In this document: positions 18,101 through 25,693 of the stretch, piece after piece
Layout of the letters: the number at the start of each line of letters is the position of its first letter
Position numbering within the stretch: the stretch's first letter is position 1
NCBI RefSeq assembly: GCF_002283365.1
Contig: NZ_MQWD01000001.1
Location: 2,656,793-2,720,792 of the forward strand
Reading direction: 5' to 3'
From: Rubrivirga marina
GTDB taxonomy: Bacteria; Bacteroidota; Rhodothermia; Rhodothermales; Rubricoccaceae
Length of the DNA: 64,000 bases
Made by a program: the position numbers and the translations under genes
The notes under the pieces: model-generated
Databases searched by the model: none
Told to the model about the DNA's origin: nothing
What the model saw: the letters and a program-made list of their open reading frames with translations, nothing else

Positions 18101-20043
18101 GGGAGGTCCGGCAGTACTCCGAGGCCGACACCCAGTTCATCGACGCCCTCGCGAGCGTGGTCGGTGCGGCCATCCGGCGGGACCGGGACGAGGCGACGAT
18201 CCGCCACCAGCTCGGCGAGATCGAGGCCATCTACGCGACGGCGCCGGTCGGCCTGGGCGTCCTCGACGCCGACCTCCGGTACCGACGCATCAACGAGCGC
18301 CTCGCGGCCATCAACGGGACGTCCGTCGAGGACCACCTCGGCAAGCGGCCGGGCGAGGTGGTCCCCTCGGTCGCCCCGGACCTGGAGCCGAAGCTGCGCC
18401 GCGTGATCGAGACCGGGGAGGCGCTCGAGGAGTTCGAAATCCGGGGGACGACGCCGGGCTCCCAGGAGGAACGGATCTGGCTCACGACCTACGTCCCCCG
18501 CTTCGGCAGCGACGGAGAGGTCCTCGGCGTCAGCGCGATGGTCCGTGACGTGACCGAGCGGCGGCGGCAGGAGACCGATCTCGCCGAGGCGAACCGGCTC
18601 CTCGAACTGGCCATGTCCGGAGGCGGGCTCGGCGGGTACACCCTCGAGTTCGGCGACGGCGAGCCCATCGTTCACTTCGACGAGCAGGCCCAGGCGCTCC
18701 TCGAGACCCCGCCGACTGCGACCCGCCGAGCCATCAACGAACGCGTCCATCCGGACGACCTCGCCGAGGCTCGGGCGAAGGTCGACCGGGCGTGCGATCC
18801 CGACGGAGATAGCGACACGTTCTCCATCGAGTTCCGCTACCCCCGCCCCGACGGGCGGACGGTCTGGCTCGCGGCGCGGGGCGTCTGCCTGTTCTCCGAC
18901 GGCGCCCCCCGGCGCGTCGTGGGCCTCCTCTTCGACATCACGGACCTGAAGGAGGCCGAGGCCCGGGCCCGCCGCCAGCTGGCCCAGGTCGACGCCTACT
19001 TCGACGCCGTCCCCCTCGGCGTGGCCGTCTACGACGCGGACGGCCGGTACCTCCGTGCCAACCGGCAGTTGGCCGCCCTCGTCGGGCGCGAGCCGGAGGC
19101 GCTCCTCGGCCACCGCCCCGGCGACCTGTTCCCGGGGCACCGGGACATCAACGAGCCGTTCCTCCAGCGCGTCCTCCAAACGGGCGTCCCGATCCGCGAC
19201 GTCGAGATGGCGCTCCCGGCCCCGTCGGATCCCGACGGCCCGCTCCGCGACTGGCTCGTCAACTTCGTCCCGCTCACAGAGGACGGCGAGGTCATGGGGG
19301 CGATGGTGGTGATCCAGGACGTGACGGCGCTGAAGCGGGCCCAGGCCGGGCTCGAGCGGCTCACGACGGAGCTCGAGGCGCGCGTGGTGATGCGGACGGC
19401 CGAGGTCCGTCGCCTGGTCGGCGACCTCACCGAGGCCGAGCGCCGCGAGCGGGGCCGCGTGGCGCAGGTGCTCCACGACGACCTCCAGCAGCTCCTCTAC
19501 GCCACCCAGTTCAAGCTGCAGGCCATGCGGCGGGGCGCCGAGGCCGAGCTCCTCGAGATCATCGAGGACGCCGACGGGCTCGTCGCCCGTGCGGTCCAGG
19601 TCACGCGGACGCTGACCGTCGACCTCCGCCCGCCGGTCCTCCGGGGGGAGGGCCTCGACCGGACGTTCGAGTGGCTGGCCCACCGGATGGGCGAGGCGTA
19701 CGGCCTCGACGTGGCCGTCAAACGGGAGGGCCCGGTCCAGGCGGGCAAGACCGTTCAGGTGCTCCTCTTTCAGATCGTCCGGGAGCTCCTGTTCAACGTG
19801 GTCAAACATGCCGGGACGTCGGAGGCCACGATCCGCGTGGGCCCGGCCGACGGGGGCCGCGTCCGGGTCGTCGTGTCCGACGACGGCGTGGGGTTCGAGG
19901 CCGACGGGGAGGCGGAGGAGGCGACGGGCGTCGGCCTCGTCGGCGTCCGCGAGCGGATCCGGCTGGTGGGCGGCTCCGTCGACGTCCGGTCGGCGCCCGA
20001 CAGCGGGACGGTCATCGAGATCGTCTGCCCGACCGAGCTCTGA
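15124..20043 (+). CDS. CheB-CheR-PAS-GAF-histidine kinase fusion, 1639 aa
   Basis: Domains in order: a CheB methylesterase (~20-195; GIGASAGG, HLSPDHES, SGTGSDGALG); a CheR methyltransferase (~215-490; SAM-binding VAGCATGEEAYS, SCRNVLIYL); a long coiled coil of repeating NEELQS units (~660-740); a PAS-like domain; a GAF domain (~865-1020); three further PAS/PAC units; and a HisKA_3 module with phospho-acceptor His1451 in VLHDDLQQ. A C-terminal HATPase (LLFNVVKHAGT, DDGVGF, GVGLVGVRERI) completes it. CheB/CheR fusions of this kind usually act outside chemotaxis. No receiver is fused; the LuxR-type regulator 122 bases downstream is the likely partner. No chemoreceptor is nearby. Confidence 0.93.
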   Translation: MADDTSSDLAPPLASGEADGGFPVVGIGASAGGLRAYQTFFSALPPEPGMAFVLIQHLSPDHESALAELVQTQTRMSVAQVGDHPAVEANRVYVIPPGKHLVIEGGSLALKEPGPGRGKPSTIDHFFRSLAEDMGERAVCIVLSGTGSDGALGLKAVKERAGLTMAQDPDDADYDGMPRSAVATGLVDVVGSAAELAQMLVRVRHSAREIVIPAQDDDETTALQSVLTLLRQRTGHDFSDYKPSTIRRRLARRLQVNGIPALSEYLAFLRTHPAEVQALLRDFLISVTQFFRDPDAFDVLEREVVPKLFEGKGRGDTVRVWVAGCATGEEAYSVAMLLCEHRDRLGVQPEIQVFATDIDDDALASAREGLYPEAAIGDLTRERLLAFFDEEPNGIRVKGGLRDMVLFARHNLISDPPFSRLDLVSCRNVLIYLNRSIQRRVFTAFHYALAPDGYLFIGGSEGADVLSKGFAELDKSARVFRRRDANLGGDRFELFSGTRTKTPRPPRPSVPADAESGLVDRYASWTLQAYAPPRVLVDEHHEITHVFGGAGEYLRDREGPVSNNVVEKVLRAFRVDLRSALFRAFSKGEATDTGFHGVSVGGTERVVRLHVGMAGGEAEADGLAEVVFVELDPASVEGLRVGVIDRGDGEQLHDDPAVVRMEEELRRTRERLQAIVEEQETSNEELKASNEELQSMNEELQSTTEELETSREELQSMNEELHTVNQELKTKVEELTRANADLHNLIASTAIATLFLDRELRVSRYTPVAADLFNLIPGDVGRPFDHVTHRLDHDGLTTLAQRVLDTLHVEEQEVEDDSGRWYVLRATPYRTADDRIEGVVMTVFDVTLQKRAQAEALRRARQQEALAELGQLALRTGSLADVFDRAVALAVDALDADFAKVLRHDPEAGVLHLVSGVGWAEGIVGHATVPDDEGSQAGYTLVADRPVVVPDLAKESRFSAPTLLSDHDVRSGISVTIPGPGARPFGVFGVHAREVRQYSEADTQFIDALASVVGAAIRRDRDEATIRHQLGEIEAIYATAPVGLGVLDADLRYRRINERLAAINGTSVEDHLGKRPGEVVPSVAPDLEPKLRRVIETGEALEEFEIRGTTPGSQEERIWLTTYVPRFGSDGEVLGVSAMVRDVTERRRQETDLAEANRLLELAMSGGGLGGYTLEFGDGEPIVHFDEQAQALLETPPTATRRAINERVHPDDLAEARAKVDRACDPDGDSDTFSIEFRYPRPDGRTVWLAARGVCLFSDGAPRRVVGLLFDITDLKEAEARARRQLAQVDAYFDAVPLGVAVYDADGRYLRANRQLAALVGREPEALLGHRPGDLFPGHRDINEPFLQRVLQTGVPIRDVEMALPAPSDPDGPLRDWLVNFVPLTEDGEVMGAMVVIQDVTALKRAQAGLERLTTELEARVVMRTAEVRRLVGDLTEAERRERGRVAQVLHDDLQQLLYATQFKLQAMRRGAEAELLEIIEDADGLVARAVQVTRTLTVDLRPPVLRGEGLDRTFEWLAHRMGEAYGLDVAVKREGPVQAGKTVQVLLFQIVRELLFNVVKHAGTSEATIRVGPADGGRVRVVVSDDGVGFEADGEAEEATGVGLVGVRERIRLVGGSVDVRSAPDSGTVIEIVCPTEL

Positions 20044-20117
20044 TTCGTCCCCTGAGGGCGCGGCCGGAGAGCAGCGTCAGGAATCCCCTGGCGGGGGAAC
20101 CGGACAGGGTGGCCGGG

Positions 20118-20126
20118 TATACTCCG
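20118..20126 (+). promoter_or_regulatory. Candidate -7 box TATACTCCG
   Basis: This variant of the TAnnTTCCG box (one mismatch) lies 39 bases upstream of the NarL-type regulator ATG. The regulator may therefore have its own promoter besides read-through from the kinase gene. Confidence 0.35.
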
Positions 20127-20165
20127 ATACGGCGCACAGCGAACGCACACCGAGCCCAACGTACC

Positions 20166-20846
20166 ATGGCCCACCGCATTTTCCTGGTCGAAGATCACCC
20201 CGTCATGCGTGAGGGCTACGTCAGTCTTCTGAACGCCGAGCCGGACCTCCACGTCTGCGCCGAGGCGTCGTCGGCGGAGGAAGGGTTCGAGTTGGCCGTC
20301 GACCTCGAGTTCGACATCGCCATCGTCGACCTCTCGCTCCCGGGGGTCAACGGCGTCGAGTTCATCAAGCGGCTCCGCTCGCTCGACCCCGACGTGAAGG
20401 TCCTGGTGGTCTCGGCCCACGACGAGGCGCTCTACGCGGAGCGGGCGCTCCGGGCCGGGGCCCGGGGCTACCTCATGAAGCACGAGTCGGCCCGCCAGTT
20501 CGTGACGGCCGTCCGGACGGTCCTCGACGGCGAGCTCTACCTCAGCGACTCGCTCCAGACGCGGTTCCTCCAGGACCGCTTTGGCCACGCGACCGAGTCG
20601 ACGCCGGCCATCGAGCGGCTGACCGACCGCGAGCTCGAGGTGTTCGAGCACTTCGGCCGCGGCCAGAGCACCCGCGAGGTGGCCGAGGCGCTGGGGCTCA
20701 GCCTCAAGACCATCGAGTCCCACCGGGCCAACATCAAGAACAAGTTGGGGATCGACCGGGCGGCCGAGTTCATGCAGCGGGCCGTCGTGTGGGTCGAGTC
20801 GCCGATGCGCGCCCGGCAGCAGAAGGAGAAGGCCGAGGCATCCTAG
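20166..20846 (+). CDS. NarL/FixJ-type response regulator
   Basis: A 226-residue two-domain regulator. The receiver has FLVEDHPVM, the phospho-Asp in IAIVDLSLPGVNG, and the Lys in GYLMKHES. The C-terminal LuxR helix-turn-helix is LTDRELEVFEHFGRGQSTRE followed by VAEALGLSLKTIESHRANIK. It immediately follows the giant kinase, whose HisKA_3 transmitter is the class that pairs with NarL-type regulators, so the two are probably a cognate pair. The last ~20 residues are charged and Gln/Lys-rich. Confidence 0.95.
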   Translation: MAHRIFLVEDHPVMREGYVSLLNAEPDLHVCAEASSAEEGFELAVDLEFDIAIVDLSLPGVNGVEFIKRLRSLDPDVKVLVVSAHDEALYAERALRAGARGYLMKHESARQFVTAVRTVLDGELYLSDSLQTRFLQDRFGHATESTPAIERLTDRELEVFEHFGRGQSTREVAEALGLSLKTIESHRANIKNKLGIDRAAEFMQRAVVWVESPMRARQQKEKAEAS

Positions 20847-20994
20847 ACCGCGCTGCCGGAGTCCGTGTCGACGGCGGGACCCGACCAGCCCCCGCCGTCC
20901 GGCGTCCGCCCGAGATTGAAGGGTATCGGAGACGGGAGGCGGACGCCGAACGCCGGAGTGTACGCCGCGACGAGGGGACGGCCTATGGGGGAAG

Positions 20995-21029
20995 GGAGGA
21001 GGTGACACTAGCTTCATGAGACCTCCTCC
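20995..21029 (+). promoter_or_regulatory. 9-bp inverted repeat just before the L,D-transpeptidase start
   Basis: GGAGGAGGT (20995-21003) pairs perfectly with ACCTCCTCC (21021-21029) across a 17-base loop, ending five bases before the ATG at 21035. The left arm resembles a Shine-Dalgarno sequence. It could fold over the initiation region or be a protein operator. Confidence 0.4.
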
Positions 21030-21034
21030 ACGCC

Positions 21035-21814
21035 ATGCCCACTCCCTTCGTCGTCGCCCTCCTGATCGCCATGCTCGTGCCGGACACGCCGTCGGGACCG
21101 ATCCCGGAGAGCGCCCGGCAACTCCTCCTCGTGACCACGGCGGACTGGTCGGCGACAGGCGGGACGTTGCAGCGCTACGCGCGTGAGCCCGCCGGCGAGT
21201 GGGCGCCGGTCGGCGAGACGGTGTCGGTCGTCGTCGGGCGGAGCGGACTGGGGTGGGGGCTCGGCCTCCACGGCGGGCCGTTGCCGGAGGGGCCGACGAA
21301 AGCAGAGGGCGACGGTCGCGCGCCCGCGGGCGTGTTCCGCCTCTCCGCCGCCTTCGGCTACGCCGCGACGGCGCCGACCGGCCTCCCGTACGTCCCGACG
21401 CCGGGCCTCCACTGCGTCGACGACCGGGCCTCGGCCTCGTACAACCTCGTCCGCGACGTGCCTCCCAGCCGCGACTGGGACAGCCACGAGACCATGCGTC
21501 GCCGAGACGGGCTGTATCGGATCGGCGCCATCGTCGCGCACAACGGGCCGGGCGTCGACGCCCGCCTGCTCCCCGAGGGGGCTCGCCTCGGGGACGCCGC
21601 GCCCGTCCCCGGCGGCGGCTCCTGCATCTTCCTCCATGTCTGGGGTGGCCCAGGCACCACGACCGCCGGCTGCACGGCGATGGCGGACGCCCGCCTCGCC
21701 GAGGTTCTCGCCTGGCTCGACGCCGAGGCGGACCCGGTGCTCGTCCAACTGCCCGAGGCGGAGGTCGCCGTGCTCCGAGAGGCATGGGGGCTGCCAGGGC
21801 TGGAGGGGGAGTAG
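21035..21814 (+). CDS. YkuD-type L,D-transpeptidase family protein
   Basis: A 259-residue protein with a short hydrophobic N-terminus (FVVALLIAMLVPDTPSG, a probable signal peptide). The catalytic region matches the L,D-transpeptidase fold: GDGRAPAGVFRLSAAFGY, then IVAHNGPGV, then FLHVWGGPGTTTAGCTAM with the active Cys in TAGCTAM and the upstream His. Enzymes of this fold crosslink peptidoglycan 3-3 or attach proteins to it in the periplasm. This variant with a long insert (~135-165) is a distinct subgroup. It stands alone, just left of the tRNA-Phe insertion site. Confidence 0.82.
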   Translation: MPTPFVVALLIAMLVPDTPSGPIPESARQLLLVTTADWSATGGTLQRYAREPAGEWAPVGETVSVVVGRSGLGWGLGLHGGPLPEGPTKAEGDGRAPAGVFRLSAAFGYAATAPTGLPYVPTPGLHCVDDRASASYNLVRDVPPSRDWDSHETMRRRDGLYRIGAIVAHNGPGVDARLLPEGARLGDAAPVPGGGSCIFLHVWGGPGTTTAGCTAMADARLAEVLAWLDAEADPVLVQLPEAEVAVLREAWGLPGLEGE

Positions 21815-21954
21815 GGCGTTCGGACAGGGAACCGACAGAACGCTGGGGGTTCGGACTCCGGAAAGACGAGCTCCCGATCTCCCATCTCCCGCGAGCGGAG
21901 CGAGCCCGCCCCTCTTCACCGAGTCTCGGTTTCGGAGGCCGATGGACGGCCCCG

Positions 21955-21962
21955 TATATTCG
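21955..21962 (+). promoter_or_regulatory. Probable native tRNA-Phe promoter (TATATTCG)
   Basis: A TAnnTTCG box lies 29 bases before the tRNA-Phe 5' half at 21992, with TTTCGG at 21930-21935 as a possible upstream element. It sits outside the repeated att segment, so it stayed behind on the left when the island inserted. The intact tRNA at the right end no longer has it. Confidence 0.5.
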
Positions 21963-21980
21963 TCGCCCCGGCCAGTCTCT

Positions 21981-22030
<50 letters not shown>

Positions 22031-22099
22031 GAGTCCGACTCGGCAAAACCGTGGATTCCAGCGCGTATGGGGTGGTCCATCGCCGGTCGTCAACCGCTA

Positions 22100-22118
22100 C
22101 TGCTGACGGATTGCTGAT
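22100..22118 (+). repeat. Candidate integrase arm-type site, left
   Basis: CTGCTGACGGATTGCTGAT matches 35361-35379 at 17 of 19 positions in the same orientation. It holds two TGCTGA half-units 10 bases apart. One copy near each island end, outside any gene, is what arm-type integrase or excisionase sites look like. Confidence 0.55.
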
Positions 22119-22154
22119 GGGCGTGGGGCTCGGGTCGGCCATCCCAAGACCGCC

Positions 22155-23297
22155 GTGAGCAGCCTCGTCAAGTCGAAGTCCGGCCAGTACTACCTCCAGT
22201 TCTACCGGGACGACCGCCGTCCGAAGCGGCGACAGGTCCCGCTGAAGACGTCGTCGAAACGGACGGCCACGCGGGTCCGATCGCACGTCGACGAACTGTT
22301 TCTGAGGGGGGAGTTCGACCCGTGGGAGACGACGGACTTCGTGGCTGCGACGGAACCCGACGGGAACGTGGTCGGCTACGACGCCGCGGTCGTCCTTTTC
22401 CTCGCCTCTAGGGGGGGGAGGTCGGAGCGGACGGTCGAGTCCTACCGGAACACCCTCCGGTCGTTGGGTCGGTCGCTCCCCAAGGGCGCTAGAGCGCACG
22501 AGGTGACGCGGGACGACGTGCTACGGTGGGTCCGGTCGGGGAGGGGGAACGTGACGACCCAGCACTCGATGGCCCGCCACGCCTCGGTGTTCTTTCGCTG
22601 GGCAGCAGAGGAAGGTGGGATCACCGACAACACGGGGCGCCCCGTCGAGAATCCGACGCGGAACCTCCGGCTGCCCCCGATGCCGAGGAAGAGCCCGAAG
22701 TGGATCCGCCCCGAGGAGGTCCGGCTGATCTTGGAGGCTCTGCCCACGACCGGGCAGGCCACGACCGACGGGACGCACTGGCTGTACCCGATCATCCGGT
22801 CGAACGTGGTCCTCGGGCTAAGGGCGTCCGAGGTGTGCCGGCTTGTGTGGCGAGAGGTCGACCTAGAGTTGGGCGAGTTGGCCGTGTTCACGACGAAGGG
22901 GCACTCGGAGCGCGTCGTCCCGGTGTCCTCGGTGGTCCGACAGGAACTCGGGCGGATCCGCTCGTGGTCGCGCTCGGAGTGTGGTCGTGAGCCGGGCGGC
23001 GACGAGCACGTGTTCCGGACGTCGCCCGAGGCGGGGCGGCTCTGCCCCCGGTACCTCTCCCGCCAGTTCAAGAGGTACGTCCGAGCGGCTCTCCCTGAGC
23101 ACCGAGCCCGCGTGGTCAACTTCCATTCGACCCGTCACTCGGCAGCGTCGTATCTCGCGCAGGCGGGGAAGACGGCGGAACTGATCCGGGAGTACATGGG
23201 CCACGCGTCGGTCGCTACGACGTACAAGTACGTCCACCTGGAGAGGGAGGCGGTCCACAAGGAGAGCGTGGGGGTGTTCGACCGATTAGCGTTGTGA
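22155..23297 (+). CDS. Tyrosine recombinase (integrase)
   Basis: A 380-residue site-specific recombinase starting at GTG 22155, 125 bases inside the left junction. An N-terminal basic arm-binding region (SSLVKSKSGQYYLQFYRDDR) precedes a SAM-like core-binding domain. The catalytic domain holds Arg223 (LGLRASEV), Lys248 (TTKGHSERV), His324-x-x-Arg327 (HSTRHSAA), a His near 350 (MGHASVATT) and the nucleophile Tyr357 (TTYKYVH). All catalytic residues are intact, so it may still be active. No excisionase gene is recognisable beside it. Confidence 0.94.
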   Translation: MSSLVKSKSGQYYLQFYRDDRRPKRRQVPLKTSSKRTATRVRSHVDELFLRGEFDPWETTDFVAATEPDGNVVGYDAAVVLFLASRGGRSERTVESYRNTLRSLGRSLPKGARAHEVTRDDVLRWVRSGRGNVTTQHSMARHASVFFRWAAEEGGITDNTGRPVENPTRNLRLPPMPRKSPKWIRPEEVRLILEALPTTGQATTDGTHWLYPIIRSNVVLGLRASEVCRLVWREVDLELGELAVFTTKGHSERVVPVSSVVRQELGRIRSWSRSECGREPGGDEHVFRTSPEAGRLCPRYLSRQFKRYVRAALPEHRARVVNFHSTRHSAASYLAQAGKTAELIREYMGHASVATTYKYVHLEREAVHKESVGVFDRLAL

Positions 23298-23390
23298 TCA
23301 CTCGTCCCATTTCCGCTGGCTCGGGCGATGTCCTGCTGCGCCCCCGACTATGGGGCAGAAGCCACACAGCACGTGTTTGCCGGGAGGGTC

Positions 23391-23398
23391 TACATTTG
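23391..23398 (+). promoter_or_regulatory. Candidate promoter box TACATTTG
   Basis: An exact match to the Bacteroidota -7 consensus TAnnTTTG, 22 bases before the ATG of the OLD nuclease gene. A TTTG sits 12 bases upstream, closer than the usual spacing for a -33 element. Confidence 0.5.
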
Positions 23399-23420
23399 TT
23401 CATGACCCTGTGTATGGCCG

Positions 23421-24914
23421 ATGATGAACGCGCTCTACGTCCACAACCCCGGGAGGAACGTCCATCACACGAGGTTCCTCGACTTGGGCAAGGTTTCGGT
23501 CCTCTGCGGGAGGAACAACAGCGGGAAGACTACCCTGCTAGAGTCCGTCCGCGACATCGGTATGAACGGGAGCGCCGCCCTCGGATCACCGGCCATTCGA
23601 CTAGAAGGTGAGTTCGCCGAGGCGCTCTGGCGACAGGTCGAGAACGAGTGTAAGGTCAACAACTGGTCATTCTCGAGTGCGAAGGACCAGATCGAGCGTG
23701 CGTGGGGCGGCGATCTCCTTGATCTCGAGAAACAACGGGAAGTGGTCGAGCGGATCGGCGCCTTCCGGGGCTACTCGAACTTGCAGAAGGCGGTAGAGAA
23801 CGCCGTAGCGACCGCGTTGAAGAAGTTGCCCAAGCGGGTCTTAGTGCCGGCCAAGCGGCTACGATTACAACAAGCGGCGTTCAAGTCGGAGCCTTCAGGA
23901 GAACTGAACCCCAGGGGCGAGAACCTGCTGAACTACCTGTTTTGGTCAAAGAACCAAGTGCAGGGATCTCGTCCCTACTCGTACTACGGGGAATTGAGGG
24001 GGCATTTCTCGACGGTCACAGAGGGGTTCGATTTCGACGTGACGTTGAGTGGAGGCTCACTGACTTTGAAGATCCTCCCACCCTTCGGGGGTAAGTGGGA
24101 TGCAGCGGAGTCGTTCGGGCTCGGTCTCCACGACGTCCTACTCATCCTCGCCGTCGCGTTGGCTGAGGACGCGGGGCTCCTGCTCGTAGAGGAGCCCGAG
24201 AACCACGTCCACCCGGCCATGCAGCGACGCCTGTTGCAGGTCCTCAAGCGGGAGACGACGAATCAATACCTTCTCTCGACCCACTCCAACGTCTTCCTGG
24301 ACAACGCGTTCGTTGACAAGGTCTACTTCACAGAGTTCGTCGATGGCGAGGTCCGGTTGAGCGACGTGACAAGCAAGGCGTCGCTCCTCGATGACCTGGG
24401 TTATGAGGTGACCGATAACCTGACCGCGGACGTCGTGGTGCTCGTGGAGGGACCCACCGATGTGCCGGTGCTGGAGACGCTGGCGCTCAGGAGGGAGGAT
24501 CTGCGGTTGAAGCAGATCAAGTTCTGGCCGCTCGGCGGAGACATCATGGACCAGTTGGACCTCAGTGTCCTGACCGATTCCAACAAGGTCGTCGCGATCG
24601 TGGATGACGACCCGGGGAGCCGTCGTGTCCGAGATCGCTTCTTGGCGAAGTGCGCGGAGTTGGAGGTTCGCTGCCATCGCTTAGGGCGCTACGCTATAGA
24701 GAACTACTTCACCGTGGACGCGCTGCGATCGGTATACGGCGGGCAGCTCCCGGAGGATGTAACGAGAATCACCCCGAGAACTAAGTTAGAGAAGCAGATC
24801 GGCTTCAACGTGAAGAGGCGCAATCGGGATATCGCCGAGGCCATGTCGTATGAGGACGTAGCTGGAACCGACCTCGGCGATTTCTTCGACCTGTTGGCGG
24901 AGGTCGCCAGATGA
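23421..24914 (+). CDS. OLD-family ATPase/TOPRIM nuclease
   Basis: A 497-residue protein. The N-terminal SMC/ABC-type ATPase has Walker A GRNNSGKTT (residues 30-38) and Walker B/signature LLLVEEPENHVHPAMQRRLL (about 254-273), followed by LLSTHSNVFLD. The C-terminal TOPRIM nuclease has the catalytic Glu343 in VLVEGPTDVPV and the acidic cluster Asp395-397 in AIVDDDPGS. This is the layout of class 1/2 OLD nucleases and of GajA of Gabija defence. No UvrD-like GajB or RT partner lies nearby, so it is best read as a solo OLD defence nuclease. Tandem ATGs at 23421 and 23424 are both possible starts. Confidence 0.88.
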   Translation: MMNALYVHNPGRNVHHTRFLDLGKVSVLCGRNNSGKTTLLESVRDIGMNGSAALGSPAIRLEGEFAEALWRQVENECKVNNWSFSSAKDQIERAWGGDLLDLEKQREVVERIGAFRGYSNLQKAVENAVATALKKLPKRVLVPAKRLRLQQAAFKSEPSGELNPRGENLLNYLFWSKNQVQGSRPYSYYGELRGHFSTVTEGFDFDVTLSGGSLTLKILPPFGGKWDAAESFGLGLHDVLLILAVALAEDAGLLLVEEPENHVHPAMQRRLLQVLKRETTNQYLLSTHSNVFLDNAFVDKVYFTEFVDGEVRLSDVTSKASLLDDLGYEVTDNLTADVVVLVEGPTDVPVLETLALRREDLRLKQIKFWPLGGDIMDQLDLSVLTDSNKVVAIVDDDPGSRRVRDRFLAKCAELEVRCHRLGRYAIENYFTVDALRSVYGGQLPEDVTRITPRTKLEKQIGFNVKRRNRDIAEAMSYEDVAGTDLGDFFDLLAEVAR

Positions 24915-25208
24915 CTGCAAGCCGCCGCCGCCGGACCCCGACCATCGACCCCACGACTCGTCCCGCTTTTGGAACAGCCACTCGACTCCTCCTGTGATCC
25001 AGTAGAAAAGGCAGGCGTCAGTAGTGACCACATACACGTTATTCAGCCTATTCGATCGATAGGTTAAATACATCTATTTATCGTAATCTATTTGATAAAT
25101 AATGTTGTGTATATAATGTATAGGTTTTTGTTAGGTGGCGCGCCTGCTAGATGCGGGTGGCAGGCGCGCCCTGGTTGGTGGCCGAAGGGGCCACCATGGT
25201 TTAATCGT
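24915..25208. other. AT-rich spacer with two strong hairpins
   Basis: About 290 bases without a protein gene. After the GC-rich end of the OLD gene the composition falls sharply at about 25030. TATAATGTATAGGTTTTTG (promoter-like, plus strand) ends at about 25130 and is followed by the two hairpins annotated below. Confidence 0.5.
25135..25200 (+). ncRNA. Candidate structured RNA with two consecutive hairpins
   Basis: Hairpin 1 is a perfect 11-bp stem GGCGCGCCTGC (25137-25147/25160-25170) with a 12-base loop; hairpin 2 is a perfect 7-bp stem GGTGGCC (25177-25183/25189-25195) with loop GAAGG. Both are GC-rich islands in AT-rich surroundings, and a promoter-like TAGGTTTTTG lies just upstream on the plus strand. 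It could be a small RNA, a recognition structure for a neighbouring defence protein, or a terminator of the leftward gene at 25209. Strand and boundaries are guesses. Confidence 0.35.
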
Positions 25209-25658
25209 CTAAACGTGTTTTCCGGAGTTTAGATACGACTCCCGATCTAGTAGTTCGGGATTCTTGTCTGTGACGATTTTGTAGATTGATTGAGCTGCAT
25301 CTTCAATCTCGCCATCAAATACTAGATCCCATGGGACATCTCTTTCCACTTCGTGGATCATTTCGCGATACGCCTCTTCTACTGTGTGCAGATAGTCCCC
25401 ATTGTGTCCAGGGTCGAATTGCCCTATCTGGGTGAACGTCCAGGATAGACATCTGCAAAAGTCAATAAACTCTTTCAGATCTCCGATTCCAGCCCAGCAG
25501 GAGTGCTGTATGGGACTGAGTTCTGCGGCGTTTAATTCTTGTGTCATGACGAATTGCGTGGTTTTGAGCCACGGCAAAAGAGAAAAAAATGGACCTTGAT
25601 TGTAATCATTGGGTCCGTGGTAGCGTCTCGAAAGACTCGGATGCCACCTGGCAGACAT
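25209..25658 (-). CDS. Hypothetical protein, 149 aa
   Basis: The product begins MSARWHPSLSRRYHGPND and is soluble, rich in aromatic residues and acidic in its second half (VEEAYREMIHEVERDVPWDL). I do not recognise it. The AT-leaning codon use differs from the chromosome, and it sits alone between AT-rich spacers, typical of island cargo. A 13-bp palindrome lies 23 bases upstream of the ATG and may be its operator. An immunity- or antitoxin-like role is possible but unsupported. Confidence 0.6.
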   Translation of the reverse strand: MSARWHPSLSRRYHGPNDYNQGPFFSLLPWLKTTQFVMTQELNAAELSPIQHSCWAGIGDLKEFIDFCRCLSWTFTQIGQFDPGHNGDYLHTVEEAYREMIHEVERDVPWDLVFDGEIEDAAQSIYKIVTDKNPELLDRESYLNSGKHV

Positions 25659-25680
25659 GGTATATGTTCCTGAGTACGCA

Positions 25681-25693
25681 TGAAGTTACTTCA
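25681..25693. promoter_or_regulatory. Perfect palindrome TGAAGTTACTTCA, candidate operator
   Basis: A 13-base perfect dyad with a central T lies 23 bases upstream of the leftward gene starting at 25658, within an AT-rich promoter region. The size and position fit a dimeric repressor site. No regulator gene is identified in the island. Confidence 0.4.

Noticed and set aside
15166-19809. 1547-codon minus-strand frame opposite the CheB-CheR-kinase gene
   Set aside because: An antisense shadow caused by few stop codons at 70% GC; composition is not protein-like.
24915-25208. Retron or group II intron in the AT-rich hairpin region
   Set aside because: No reverse transcriptase (YxDD) exists in the island; the palm protein at 27210 has family-A-type motifs instead.
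23421-25658. Complete Gabija (GajAB) system
   Set aside because: Only a GajA-like protein is present; the 149-aa neighbour has no helicase motifs and lies on the other strand.
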